Assembly: GCF_001692325.1 (NCBI RefSeq)
Contig: NZ_LXKN01000001.1
Coordinates: 744,001 to 808,000, forward strand
Source of the DNA: Rhizobium sp. AC27/96
GTDB lineage: Bacteria > Pseudomonadota > Alphaproteobacteria > Rhizobiales > Rhizobiaceae
Length of the DNA: 64,000 bases
Direction of reading: 5' to 3'
In this document: positions 46,576-55,375 of the stretch, piece by piece
Position numbering within the stretch: the stretch's first letter is position 1
Layout: each line of letters opens with the position of its first letter
Position numbers and translations under genes: made by a program
The notes under the pieces: model-generated
What the model was told of the DNA's origin: nothing
Databases searched by the model: none
What the model saw: the letters and a program-made list of their open reading frames with translations, nothing else

Positions 46576-46603
46576 ACAGGCGCCTTCAGGCGCCTGTTTT
46601 TTT
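46576..46603 (+). terminator. Intrinsic terminator of pcm
   Basis: ACAGGCGCC / GGCGCCTGT stem with a 4-nt loop and seven T, 29 bp past the stop. Confidence 0.92.
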
Positions 46604-46791
46604 ATGCGCCCGCATGTGTCAGAATCAGAGATAGCAGGGCGATTCGCTGTGATCGTAACAAAACTGTGCATCACCGGGTTTAGTGCTTTCCAGGTGATTT
46701 TTTTCCCGAGGACAGTCATCTAGGGTGGCCCTGATTCGGGTGCCGCGTTGGCGAGTTTCCGGTCATCGGATATGGGAAAACGGGGATGAAT

Positions 46792-47664
46792 ATGGCTCAG
46801 CCAAGTGTAGTGCGTGAACCGTCCATGGAAGAGATCCTGGCATCGATCCGCCGGATCATCGAAAGTAACGAACCCGTCGTCGGAAAGCCGATGTCAGCGA
46901 CACATTTTGGCGCGTCCAACGGTCGTGACGATGACATTCAATTGACTGTCGACGAGGAATTCGCGGCTGCCGATCGCGCCCGTGCCGCTGATCAGGAGCC
47001 TCGCTTCGTTGCCGCAAACTCGCAAATGCCCGTTGCCGAGCCTGAAAGCGCCAATCGTGGCCTGTCGCTTGCCGATGTCGCTGCGCGTGTTCGCGCCGCC
47101 TCCGAGCGCAACGCCGCAATGCTGAGTGCCGGTCGCGAATTGCCGCTGCCGCGCGAGCTGCCGCCGGTCATGGCTGCGCGCCTTGCCGAAGCTCATGTCG
47201 AGCCGGTCAGCAACTTCCCGCTGCGCAATACCGTTGTCGAGGCGCTAGCGCCGGCGGTCCAGCCCGTCGCGGAAGTATTATCCGTGAGCGAAGCGGAATC
47301 TGCGATAGAGGAAGCCATAGTGCGGCAGGCAGCTCCCGCTCCGCAGACGGCTGCCCCGGTCGAAACGCCGATTTTCCACGCGCCGGAAGCGCATCGGTCC
47401 ATCGCCAGCGAAACCGAGCTGTCTCTGGCTGCGTCCGAGCCATCCTCGCCATTGATGTCTGAAGCTGCGGGCGCACAAGTCTCTCGTTCGTTTGAAGAGC
47501 TTGCAGCCATGGTTGATGGCGGCCCGCGCCGCTCGCTCGATGAATTGGCTCAGGAAATGCTGCGCCCGATGCTGCAGGAATGGCTCGACGACAATTTGCC
47601 AACCCTGGTCGAGCGTCTCGTGCGCGAAGAGATCGAACGAGTGGCACGCGGCCCGCGCCGCTGA
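46792..47664 (+). CDS. PopZ-like polar organising protein (DUF2497)
   Basis: 290 residues from the ATG at 46792 (GGGG upstream; ATG at 46786 also possible). The conserved N-terminal helix EPSMEEILASIRRIIE and C-terminal LRPMLQEWLDDNLPTLVERL plus VREEIERVARG bracket a long, low-complexity, acidic and proline/alanine-rich middle, exactly the PopZ layout: the ends recruit clients and oligomerise, and the middle is disordered. PopZ marks growing or new poles and anchors the ParB-origin complex in alphaproteobacteria. Located directly upstream of valS. Confidence 0.9.
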   Translation: MAQPSVVREPSMEEILASIRRIIESNEPVVGKPMSATHFGASNGRDDDIQLTVDEEFAAADRARAADQEPRFVAANSQMPVAEPESANRGLSLADVAARVRAASERNAAMLSAGRELPLPRELPPVMAARLAEAHVEPVSNFPLRNTVVEALAPAVQPVAEVLSVSEAESAIEEAIVRQAAPAPQTAAPVETPIFHAPEAHRSIASETELSLAASEPSSPLMSEAAGAQVSRSFEELAAMVDGGPRRSLDELAQEMLRPMLQEWLDDNLPTLVERLVREEIERVARGPRR

Positions 47665-47692
47665 AAAGCCTCGAGCTTCGGGTAACCGATCC

Positions 47693-47721
47693 GCCGCTCC
47701 GGGCTCCGGGGCGGCTTTTTT
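47693..47721 (+). terminator. Intrinsic terminator of popZ
   Basis: GCCGCTCC / GGGGCGGC stem (one T-G pair) with loop GGGCTCC and six T, 28 bp past the stop. valS must therefore have its own promoter or rely on read-through. Confidence 0.85.
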
Positions 47722-47787
47722 ATTGACTTGCCCACAGCCATCCTATTTACAACCCGCATCACCCAATCCTCTAGATCCGGTCAAAAA

Positions 47788-50631
47788 ATGCTCGACAAAA
47801 CATATGATTCCGCCACCGTCGAACCGAAGATCGCCCAAAAATGGGATGAGGCCGACGCTTTTCGCGCCGGTGCGAACGCCAAGCCGGGCGCCGAAACCTT
47901 TACGATCGTCATCCCGCCGCCGAACGTGACCGGTTCGCTGCACATGGGCCATGCGCTGAACAACACGCTGCAGGACATCATGGTGCGGTTCGAGCGCATG
48001 CGCGGCAAGGACGTTCTCTGGCAGCCGGGCATGGACCATGCCGGCATTGCCACGCAGATGGTTGTCGAACGCCGCCTCGCTGAACGCCAGCAGCCGGATC
48101 GACGCAAGATGGGCCGCGAAGCCTTCATCGAGAAGATCTGGGAATGGAAGGCTGAATCGGGTGGCCTGATCTTCAACCAGCTGAAGCGCCTCGGCGCGTC
48201 CTGCGATTGGTCGCGCGAGCGCTTCACGATGGACGAGGGGCTGTCCAAGGCCGTTCTTGAAGTCTTCGTTACGCTCTACAAGGAGGGCCTGATCTACAAG
48301 GACAAGCGCCTCGTCAATTGGGACCCGAAGCTGTTGACGGCCATCTCCGATATGGAAGTCGAGCAGCATGAGCTGAAGGGTAATCTCTGGCATCTGCGTT
48401 ATCCGCTGGAGCCGGGCGTTACCTATGAATATCCGATCGCCTTCGATGAGGAAGGCAAGCCGACTGAGTTCGAGACGCGTGATTATATTGTCGTTGCGAC
48501 AACACGTCCGGAAACGATGCTCGGTGATACCGGTATCGCGGTCAATCCGGAAGACGAGCGTTATCGTGGCATCGTCGGCAAGCATGTTATCCTGCCGATC
48601 GTCGGTCGCCGCATCCCGATCGTCGCCGATTCCTATGCCGATCCGACCGCCGGTACCGGCGCGGTGAAGATCACCCCCGCGCATGACTTCAACGACTTCG
48701 AAGTCGGAAAGCGGGCAGGGCTGCGTTCGATCAATGTCATGAACATTGATGCCTCCATCACCATCAAGGAAAACGAGGATTTCCTCGAAGGCCTCGATAA
48801 TCCCGCAGCGCTGCATGGCGCCTGGGACGAGCTGGAAGGCAAGGATCGCTTCGAGGCACGCAAGATCATCGTCCGCATCTTCGAAGAGGCGGGTCTGCTC
48901 GACAAGATCGAGCCGCATACACATGCTGTGCCGCATGGCGATCGTGGCGGTGTGCCGATCGAGCCGCGCCTGACCGAACAGTGGTTCGTCGACAATAAGA
49001 CACTGGGGCAGCCTGCGCTGGAATCCGTCCGCGAAGGAAGAACCAAATTCGTCCCCAGGAACTGGGAAAACACCTATTTCAACTGGCTTGAGAATATCGA
49101 GCCGTGGTGCATCTCCCGCCAGCTTTGGTGGGGCCACCAGATTCCGGCATGGTACGGACCGGATGGCCAGGTTTTCGTCGAGAAGACCGAGGAAGAGGCA
49201 CTTCAGGCGGCGATCCAGCATTATCTCTCGCATGAAGGCCCGATGAAGGCCTATGTCGAGGACCTGCTGGAGAACTTCAAGCCGGGCGAAATTCTGACGC
49301 GCGACGAAGACGTGCTCGACACCTGGTTCTCCTCCGCTCTCTGGCCGTTCTCGACTCTCGGCTGGCCGGATGAGACGCCGGAGCTGGCCCGCTATTATCC
49401 GACGAACGTCCTCGTGACCGGCTTCGATATCATCCCGTTCTGGGTCGTTCGCATGATGCAGATGGGTCTGCATTTCATGAAGGACGAGAACGGCAATCCA
49501 GTCGAGCCGTTCAGCACGGTCTATATTCACGCCCTGGTGCGCGACAAGAACGGGCAGAAGATGTCGAAGTCCAAGGGCAACGTCATCGATCCGCTTGAAC
49601 TGATCGATCAGTACGGTGCCGATTCGCTGCGTTTCACGCTGGCAATCATGGCGGCGCAGGGCCGCGACGTGAAGCTCGATCCGGCCCGCATCGCCGGCTA
49701 CCGTAATTTCGGTACCAAGCTCTGGAACGCCACGCGCTTCGCCGAGATGAACGGTGCCAAGAGCGATCCGCATTTCGTGCCGGAGGCCGCCGAACTCACC
49801 GTCAACCGCTGGATCCTCACGGAACTTGCCCGGGCGGAACGTGACGTCACCGAAGCGCTGGAAAGCTTCCGCTTCAACGATGCGGCAAGCGCGCTCTATC
49901 GCTTTACCTGGAATCAGTTTTGCGACTGGTATCTCGAGTTATTGAAGCCGATCTTCATCGGCGAAGACGAGGGCGCAAAGGCGGAAGCCCAGTCCTGCGC
50001 GGCCTATGTTCTCGAAGAGACCTACAAGCTGCTGCATCCGTTCATGCCGTTCATGACCGAGGAGCTTTGGGCACATACGGCAGGCGAGGGCCAGGAGCGT
50101 GAAGGCTTGATCTGCCATGCTGACTGGCCGGCACCGTCCTATGCGGACGATGTTGCCGCTGACGAGATCAATTGGCTGATCGACCTCGTTACCGGCCTTC
50201 GCTCGGTTCGCTCGGAGATGAACGTCCCGCCGGCCGCTACCGCGCCGCTGGTCGTTGTCGGGGCGAACAGCTTGACGCGCGAACGCCTGTTCCGCCATGA
50301 CGCCGCCATCAAGCGGCTGGCACGCGTCGAAGCGATTTCGCTTGCCGATACCGCGCCGAAGGGTGCCGCGCAGATCGTTGTCGGCGAGGCGACGGTGTGC
50401 CTGCCGCTCGGCAGCCTTATCGATCTGTCCGTTGAAAAGGCCCGCCTTGAAAAGGCGATTGCCAAGAACGACCAGGAGATGGCACGCATCGTCGGCAAGC
50501 TCTCGAACGAAAAGTTCGTCGCCAACGCCAATCCGGATGTTGTTGCCGCTGAGCGCGAACGTCTGAGCGAACTTGAGGGACAGCAGGCCAGCCTTAAGGT
50601 GGCCCTGGCCCGCGTCAGCGAAGTGGGCTGA
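47788..50631 (+). CDS. valS: Valyl-tRNA synthetase
   Basis: 947 residues from the ATG at 47788, matching the family start MLDKTYDSATVEPKIAQKWD. Class I synthetase: HIGH motif variant GSLHMGHALNNTL, KMSKSKGN, the CP1 editing domain with TTRPETMLGDT, the WWGHQIPAWY segment, and a C-terminal coiled-coil arm (about 880-947, VEKARLEKAIAKNDQEMARI). Charges tRNA-Val and edits threonyl products. Followed by a strong terminator. Confidence 0.98.
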   Translation: MLDKTYDSATVEPKIAQKWDEADAFRAGANAKPGAETFTIVIPPPNVTGSLHMGHALNNTLQDIMVRFERMRGKDVLWQPGMDHAGIATQMVVERRLAERQQPDRRKMGREAFIEKIWEWKAESGGLIFNQLKRLGASCDWSRERFTMDEGLSKAVLEVFVTLYKEGLIYKDKRLVNWDPKLLTAISDMEVEQHELKGNLWHLRYPLEPGVTYEYPIAFDEEGKPTEFETRDYIVVATTRPETMLGDTGIAVNPEDERYRGIVGKHVILPIVGRRIPIVADSYADPTAGTGAVKITPAHDFNDFEVGKRAGLRSINVMNIDASITIKENEDFLEGLDNPAALHGAWDELEGKDRFEARKIIVRIFEEAGLLDKIEPHTHAVPHGDRGGVPIEPRLTEQWFVDNKTLGQPALESVREGRTKFVPRNWENTYFNWLENIEPWCISRQLWWGHQIPAWYGPDGQVFVEKTEEEALQAAIQHYLSHEGPMKAYVEDLLENFKPGEILTRDEDVLDTWFSSALWPFSTLGWPDETPELARYYPTNVLVTGFDIIPFWVVRMMQMGLHFMKDENGNPVEPFSTVYIHALVRDKNGQKMSKSKGNVIDPLELIDQYGADSLRFTLAIMAAQGRDVKLDPARIAGYRNFGTKLWNATRFAEMNGAKSDPHFVPEAAELTVNRWILTELARAERDVTEALESFRFNDAASALYRFTWNQFCDWYLELLKPIFIGEDEGAKAEAQSCAAYVLEETYKLLHPFMPFMTEELWAHTAGEGQEREGLICHADWPAPSYADDVAADEINWLIDLVTGLRSVRSEMNVPPAATAPLVVVGANSLTRERLFRHDAAIKRLARVEAISLADTAPKGAAQIVVGEATVCLPLGSLIDLSVEKARLEKAIAKNDQEMARIVGKLSNEKFVANANPDVVAAERERLSELEGQQASLKVALARVSEVG

Positions 50632-50661
50632 AGCGGAAAGTAAAATCGTTTCAAGTAGTTG

Positions 50662-50691
50662 AAAGGCACGCGACATGGGTCGCGTGCCTTT
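50662..50691 (+). terminator. Intrinsic terminator of valS
   Basis: Perfect 13-bp stem AAAGGCACGCGAC / GTCGCGTGCCTTT with a 4-nt loop and T run, 30 bp past the stop. Confidence 0.93.
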
Positions 50692-50848
50692 TTATTTGCC
50701 CGGTCGATTCGGGATCGATTGATCGGATGGGAGGATTTCGCGCGCCGCCAGTTTCGCGCAGGCGAAGCGGAATACACTCAAAATTAGTAGTTATTTTCGA
50801 AAAGCGCGACTGTTGTCAGATTGTAACAGAATTGTTGCTATGAAGAAT

Positions 50849-50913
50849 GAAAATCTACGCGGGGATGAAAATGTTATTTAAAAAGCAAAAACTATCTAAA
50901 CTTGTAGATTTTC
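50849..50913 (+). promoter_or_regulatory. AT-rich leader with distant inverted repeat upstream of fadL
   Basis: GAAAATCTAC (50849-50858) is the exact complement of GTAGATTTTC (50904-50913), 45 nt apart, in a region of unusually low GC within the 413-bp gap between valS and fadL. It could form a leader structure. An in-frame ATG at 50847 would extend fadL by 66 residues without a signal peptide and is not favoured. No other gene is seen in the gap. Confidence 0.4.
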
Positions 50914-51044
50914 GGAGGCCGAGCTCACATCCTTACGTAAATCAATCACTATCTCCCTCGGTTGCAACTGTGCCGGGACACATTGCTAATTCAATCGATC
51001 GTGACAACAATCGAGGAAATGAATGCACCAGTGGGGGAGACACA

Positions 51045-52298
51045 ATGGCATTTTCCGTTGCGCTGAGGGGCGCACTTGCAGTCGTCATCGGTTCATCTTT
51101 CGCGAGCGCCGCCTTTGCTGGTGGTCTTGATCGCGGCGGTTACGATATCGACCTGCTCTTCGACAAGGGACGTTATGTTTTCGAGTCCGGCGTTACCTAT
51201 GTCATGCCCGACCGCAAGCTGAAGAATGCGAAGGACACCGATCCGACCGACGGCAATCTCAATGGCCGTAGCCATTCGACGGATGCATCGGAAAATTACG
51301 CGATCCCTTATGGCGCCTTCAAGATTGGCATCACCGACAATATCGACTGCATGGCTGACTATTCGCAGCCGTTCGGTGGGCATCTGAACGAAGGCCAGAA
51401 CTGGGCCGGCGCCAATAACGAAATCGAGGTCAAGGTACGCACCAACAATTATGGCGCCACCTGCTCGTACAAGTTCGATGCAGGCCCGGGCGAATTCCGC
51501 GTCATTGGTGGCGGCTTCTATCAGGAAGTCAGCGGTTTCAAGTCGCGTCTCGTCTCTGCCATTCCGGCTCCGCTTTCCTCCATCTATGATGGCGTCGGTT
51601 CGCTGGATGTGGACGGTCACGGCTGGGGCTGGCGCGCCGGTCTCGCCTACGAAATTCCGGAATATGCCTTCCGCACGAGCCTCGTCTATAACAGCCGGGT
51701 CAAGTACGACAACCTCAAGGGCACTGTCGATCTGACGGAGCTTCCGCCGATCCGGCCGTTCTTTGGCAAGGTGACGTCGGTGTTCGGTTCGGCTGATGCG
51801 CCCGATTCGCTGGAATGGAAAGTACAGAGCGGCATCGCGCCGGATTGGCTTGCCTTCGGCTCGGTGAAGTGGACGAACTGGAGCATCCTCCAGAGCATCG
51901 CGCTTTGCCCGACCTCGACACGTGGCATCTCCTGCAAGACCGGCAGCGCGACGGAGCTGACCTCGCTGGATCTGCTCTATCGTGACGGCTGGACCATCAC
52001 CGGTGGCATTGGACATAAGTTCAATGACAAGTGGAGCGGTGCTGTCAGCCTCACCTGGGACCGTGGCACGAGCGACGGCTATGGCATGAATTCCGACACC
52101 TGGACGCTTGGCGCAGGTGTAGCCTACAAGGCAACGGAACATGTTCAGTTCAACTTCGGCGGCGCGCTTGGCCTGATGACATCAGGCAAATCCGGACCGA
52201 TCACCCGTGGCGGCGTAGTCTATGGTGACGATGCCAGCTACAGCTTCGGCAACGATTTGGTCGCTGCTCTTCAAACGTCGGTGAAGGTAAGCTTCTGA
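51045..52298 (+). CDS. FadL/OmpP1-type outer-membrane transport protein
   Basis: 417 residues from the ATG at 51045 (GGGGGAGA upstream). Signal peptide about 25 residues (VVIGSSFASAAFA). The mature start GGLDRGGYDIDLLFDKGRYV, then VTYVMPDRKLKN, is the alphaproteobacterial FadL-like pattern. Beta strands follow throughout, with GYGMNSDTWTLGAGVAYK and a C-terminal VSF ending, as needed for outer-membrane insertion. It probably takes up long-chain fatty acids or other hydrophobic compounds. A lone cysteine pair (ALCPTSTRGISCK) sits in a loop. Confidence 0.87.
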   Translation: MAFSVALRGALAVVIGSSFASAAFAGGLDRGGYDIDLLFDKGRYVFESGVTYVMPDRKLKNAKDTDPTDGNLNGRSHSTDASENYAIPYGAFKIGITDNIDCMADYSQPFGGHLNEGQNWAGANNEIEVKVRTNNYGATCSYKFDAGPGEFRVIGGGFYQEVSGFKSRLVSAIPAPLSSIYDGVGSLDVDGHGWGWRAGLAYEIPEYAFRTSLVYNSRVKYDNLKGTVDLTELPPIRPFFGKVTSVFGSADAPDSLEWKVQSGIAPDWLAFGSVKWTNWSILQSIALCPTSTRGISCKTGSATELTSLDLLYRDGWTITGGIGHKFNDKWSGAVSLTWDRGTSDGYGMNSDTWTLGAGVAYKATEHVQFNFGGALGLMTSGKSGPITRGGVVYGDDASYSFGNDLVAALQTSVKVSF

Positions 52299-52980
52299 CC
52301 ATAACCCATTGAGATGAAGGGCTTATCGACTGTCCCTTCATGTATCTTCCGACGCCGCGGCGCTTCCGAGCTTCGCGGCGTTTCTTTGCGAGGCGGCTGG
52401 CTGCGTCGGCGCAAAAGCGCTTGATTTGCCGTATTCATGGTTAAGGAAATCTCAAGGTCGGTAAAATTTTTGTGACGAATTAGCAACACTCTATTTCAAC
52501 GTATTGCAGGCCCGTGATCAGATTACAATTTGTCCATTTCCCGCCACAAATGGGGAGCAGCGATTACACGGGCACAGGGGCAAGCCTTGTAGAAAGTGCG
52601 TAAGCGGTCGATGGGTGAACTTCCACTTTGGCATAAACGAAAAATCCGGATCGGAGCGGCAGCGCTTCCGATGCAGCGAAAAAGTCTTTGTGTCTCAGGG
52701 GAAGTCGCCAGCCCGGCGATGTTCGATTTCAATTATCGAAAAGCAAATATGGGCGCCGCCTTGGTAAAGCCATGTGCTGATAACCGCACAAATGCTGGTT
52801 TGGACATAATTGCAAGCTATGCTCGCAATTGTGGCAAACAGCCTTCGTTGAATGCCGCAGGGACCTTCGTTTCGGAGGGTCATTCAGTCTTGTGTGCCAT
52901 CAGGGAAAACATTCGCAAATCTGATGGCGTGTATGCGAACGCCGCGGCAAATGCGGATGGAGCGAAAGAAATCGACTGCT
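52299..52980. other. Long leader/intergenic region upstream of exoR
   Basis: 682 bp, AT-richer than its surroundings. A hairpin ACGCCGCG / CGCGGCGT with trailing T-rich sequence at 52352-52387 probably ends the fadL transcript. An inverted repeat AATTGC-N11-GCAATT lies at 52808-52830, 150 bp before exoR. Frames in this stretch (for example 52504-52767 and 52596-52988) have no ribosome site and the second overlaps exoR; I do not call them. Confidence 0.5.
52352..52387 (+). terminator. Probable terminator of fadL
   Basis: ACGCCGCG / CGCGGCGT stem with a 14-nt loop, then TTTCTTT, 54 bp past the stop. Confidence 0.6.
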
Positions 52981-53784
52981 ATGTTTAGGTCCGAGTTCAT
53001 ATCAGCGAGAGTCATGATGCTCAGCCTGTGTCTGGCCACTGCGGTGGGACTGGCAGGCCAGGCCCGCGCATTCGATATCAATGCCGGCGTCAGCAAGGAA
53101 TCAGGTCCGTTCGACCTCTTCAAATTCGGCTTCAGGGCCTACAAGAACGGACAGAAGGAAGAAGCGGTCGAAGCCTACCGCTATGCCGCCGAAAAGGGTC
53201 ATACCGGCTCGCGCTGGGCGCTCGCCAACATGTATGCGGATGGTGACGGCGTCGCCCAGAATGATTTCGAAGCCTTCAAGATCTATAGCGAGATCGCGCA
53301 GCAGGGTGTCGAGCCGGGTTCCGAGGACACCGGCTTTTTCATCAATGCGCTGCTTGCTCTTGCCAGCTACTACAAGACCGGCATTGCCAACAGTCCGGTG
53401 AAAGTCGATCTCAATCAGGCCCGCCAGCTCTATTTCCAGGTTGCCTCGACCTTTGGCGTGCCGGAAGCACAGTTCCAGCTCGCGCAGATGATGCTGTCAG
53501 GCGAGGGTGGCGCGGCCAATGTGCAGCAGGCCAAGAAGTGGCTCAATCAGGCCCGCAAGAGCGGCCACCCGGGCGCCATGGCCGTTTTCGGCAATCTCCT
53601 GTTCCAGGAAGGCCAGTCCATTCGTGGCCTGGCATTCATGACGGCGGCGCTCGACAAGTGCAAGCCGCAGGATTGCGGCTGGATGGAAGACATTCAGGAA
53701 CAGGCTTTCTCGCTGGCCAACGAGAATGACCGCCGTGTCGCGGTATCAATGGCGCACCAGCTCGACGTCGCAGGCTCTGATTGA
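52981..53784 (+). CDS. exoR: Exopolysaccharide regulator ExoR, periplasmic Sel1-repeat protein
   Basis: 267 residues from the ATG at 52981. Signal peptide of about 30 residues ending GQARA, then FDINAGVSKESGPFDLFKFG, very close to Sinorhizobium meliloti ExoR. Sel1-like repeats follow (AVEAYRYAAEKGHTGSRWAL, then AQFQLAQMMLSGEGG and AKKWLNQARKSGHPGAMAVF). ExoR binds and inhibits the ExoS sensor kinase in the periplasm; its proteolysis at acid pH or in the host releases ExoS/ChvI to raise succinoglycan and lower motility. The ribosome site is weak. It starts the conserved block that runs to scpB. Confidence 0.95.
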   Translation: MFRSEFISARVMMLSLCLATAVGLAGQARAFDINAGVSKESGPFDLFKFGFRAYKNGQKEEAVEAYRYAAEKGHTGSRWALANMYADGDGVAQNDFEAFKIYSEIAQQGVEPGSEDTGFFINALLALASYYKTGIANSPVKVDLNQARQLYFQVASTFGVPEAQFQLAQMMLSGEGGAANVQQAKKWLNQARKSGHPGAMAVFGNLLFQEGQSIRGLAFMTAALDKCKPQDCGWMEDIQEQAFSLANENDRRVAVSMAHQLDVAGSD

Positions 53785-53840
53785 TCGGCACTCCCCGCCA
53801 GATTGATGGCAGGGCAGCCGGGCCTGTTCGGGATTAAAGC

Positions 53841-54632
53841 TTAATTGCTGAAATCAAGATGCGCGATGACCGGGACGTGGTCCGAAGGCTTTTCCCAGGC
53901 GCGTACATGCTTTTCGATCGCAGTCGACGTCAGGCGATCGGCAGCTTCCGGCGACAGCATCAGGTGATCGATGCGGATGCCGTTATTCTTCGGCCAGGCG
54001 CCCGCCTGATAATCCCAGAATGAATAGAGCTTGACCGCATCCGTGGTGGCGCGAACCGCATCGGTAAAGCCGAGATGTTCGAGTTGGCGGAAAGCCCGTC
54101 GCGTTTGCGGCAGGAACAGCGCATCATTTTCCCATACCTTCGGGTCGAAGCAATCATGCGGCTCGGGAATGACGTTGTAGTCGCCGGCAAGGACGATCGG
54201 CTCTTCCAGCGCCAGACGATCTCCGGCGAATTTTCGCAGACGTTCCATCCAGGCAAGTTTGTAAGGATATTTTTCCGTATCGACCGGATTGCCGTTCGGC
54301 AGATAGAGGCAGCAGACCCGCAATGCGCCGCATCCTTCGATGGAAAACACCGCCTCCATGAAGCGGGATTGTTCATCGCTATCGTCACCGGGCAGGCCGC
54401 GTGTCACTTCGTCCGGCTTGGTGTTGGAGAGAATCGCAACGCCGTTGAAACCTTTTTGCCCGTGTGTCTCGACATGATAGCCGAGCGCTTCGATCTCCAG
54501 GCGCGGAAAGCCTTCGTCGACGGTCTTGATCTCCTGAAGGCAAACGATGTCCGGGCTCGAATCCTTCAGCCATTGGCAGAGGTTCTCGATACGCGCTTTG
54601 ACGCCGTTGATATTCCAGGTGGCGATTTTCAT
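53841..54632 (-). CDS. xthA: Exodeoxyribonuclease III
   Basis: 263 residues. The EEP-fold AP endonuclease: MKIATWNINGVKARI, the metal glutamate in CLQEIK, YLPNGNPVDTEKYPYK, LAGDYNVIPEP, RIDHLML and the catalytic SDHVPVIAHL. It cleaves abasic sites in base-excision repair. Length matches E. coli XthA (268). Convergent with exoR, 56-bp gap. Confidence 0.96.
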   Translation of the reverse strand: MKIATWNINGVKARIENLCQWLKDSSPDIVCLQEIKTVDEGFPRLEIEALGYHVETHGQKGFNGVAILSNTKPDEVTRGLPGDDSDEQSRFMEAVFSIEGCGALRVCCLYLPNGNPVDTEKYPYKLAWMERLRKFAGDRLALEEPIVLAGDYNVIPEPHDCFDPKVWENDALFLPQTRRAFRQLEHLGFTDAVRATTDAVKLYSFWDYQAGAWPKNNGIRIDHLMLSPEAADRLTSTAIEKHVRAWEKPSDHVPVIAHLDFSN

Positions 54633-54702
54633 GGACGGCTCATTCCTTTGCTTCGCCCTTTTGTATCCGCGGTCGATCGACTTGACTACAGCAGATATGA
54701 AA

Positions 54703-54732
54703 ACCGGCCCGGAGCAGAGGCTCCCGGCCGGT
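54703..54732 (-). terminator. Intrinsic terminator of erpA
   Basis: ACCGGCC-C-GGAG / CTCC-C-GGCCGGT stem with one mismatch and a 6-nt loop; followed on the minus strand by TTTT, 26 bp past the erpA stop. Confidence 0.85.
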
Positions 54733-54758
54733 AATCAAACTGTGGAAAAGAGGAGGGA

Positions 54759-55091
54759 TCAGATCGCGAAACTGGTGCCGCAGCCGCAGCTTGCGACTGC
54801 GTTCGGATTCTTGATCTGAAAGGATTGTCCAAGCAGATTGTCGACGAAATCGATCTCGGAGCCGGCCATATAGATCAGCGACATCTGATCGATCAGCACC
54901 TTGGCATCGCCTTTTTCGACAACGATATCATCGTCCTCTGGGCCTTCGGCAAGATCGAATTTATAGGAAAATCCGGAACAGCCACCGCCTTCGACGGCAA
55001 CGCGAAGTGCTTGTTTGCCGGATTCTGCACCGACGATCGCAGCGATTCGCTTGGCCGCGGCATCCGATAGGGTTACGCCTGTCTCAGTCAT
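54759..55091 (-). CDS. erpA: Iron-sulfur cluster insertion protein (A-type carrier)
   Basis: 110 residues with GGAAG before the ATG. The three cluster-binding cysteines of A-type carriers are present: C38 in GGGCSGFSYKF, C102 and C104 in SCGCGTSF. It passes Fe-S clusters to apo-enzymes. Position upstream of xthA and divergent from dgt matches related rhizobia. Could equally be named iscA; rhizobia usually have one erpA-like copy here. Confidence 0.95.
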   Translation of the reverse strand: MTETGVTLSDAAAKRIAAIVGAESGKQALRVAVEGGGCSGFSYKFDLAEGPEDDDIVVEKGDAKVLIDQMSLIYMAGSEIDFVDNLLGQSFQIKNPNAVASCGCGTSFAI

Positions 55092-55375
55092 GTCTTCCTC
55101 CTGCCGGGGTCAAGATCCGGAGAGAACCAATAGGCCGTCGAACTTTCAAACGGCTGATATCCATAGCCTTTATCATGAAAGTCAGGCTGGTGACAGCTAT
55201 GGTTTCACGGTTGAGCCGCGCACCATTTTGCTGTTTTGTTGTCTATAGGTATGAAGGCTGCAAAGCGGCGTCAATGGGCCGGCTCCTCCATATTGGAAGG
55301 AAAGCCATTGGTGGGGTGAAATGAAACGACCGTCGTGCGCCTGGATGCACGGGGGCGAAATGCCGAAATGGATTG

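Noticed and set aside
47743-49773. 676-codon frame antisense to valS
   Set aside because: Shadow of a highly conserved synthetase; no motif or start signal.
52596-52988. 130-codon frame just upstream of exoR
   Set aside because: No ribosome site, overlaps the exoR start, low similarity to any protein pattern; the area looks like leader.
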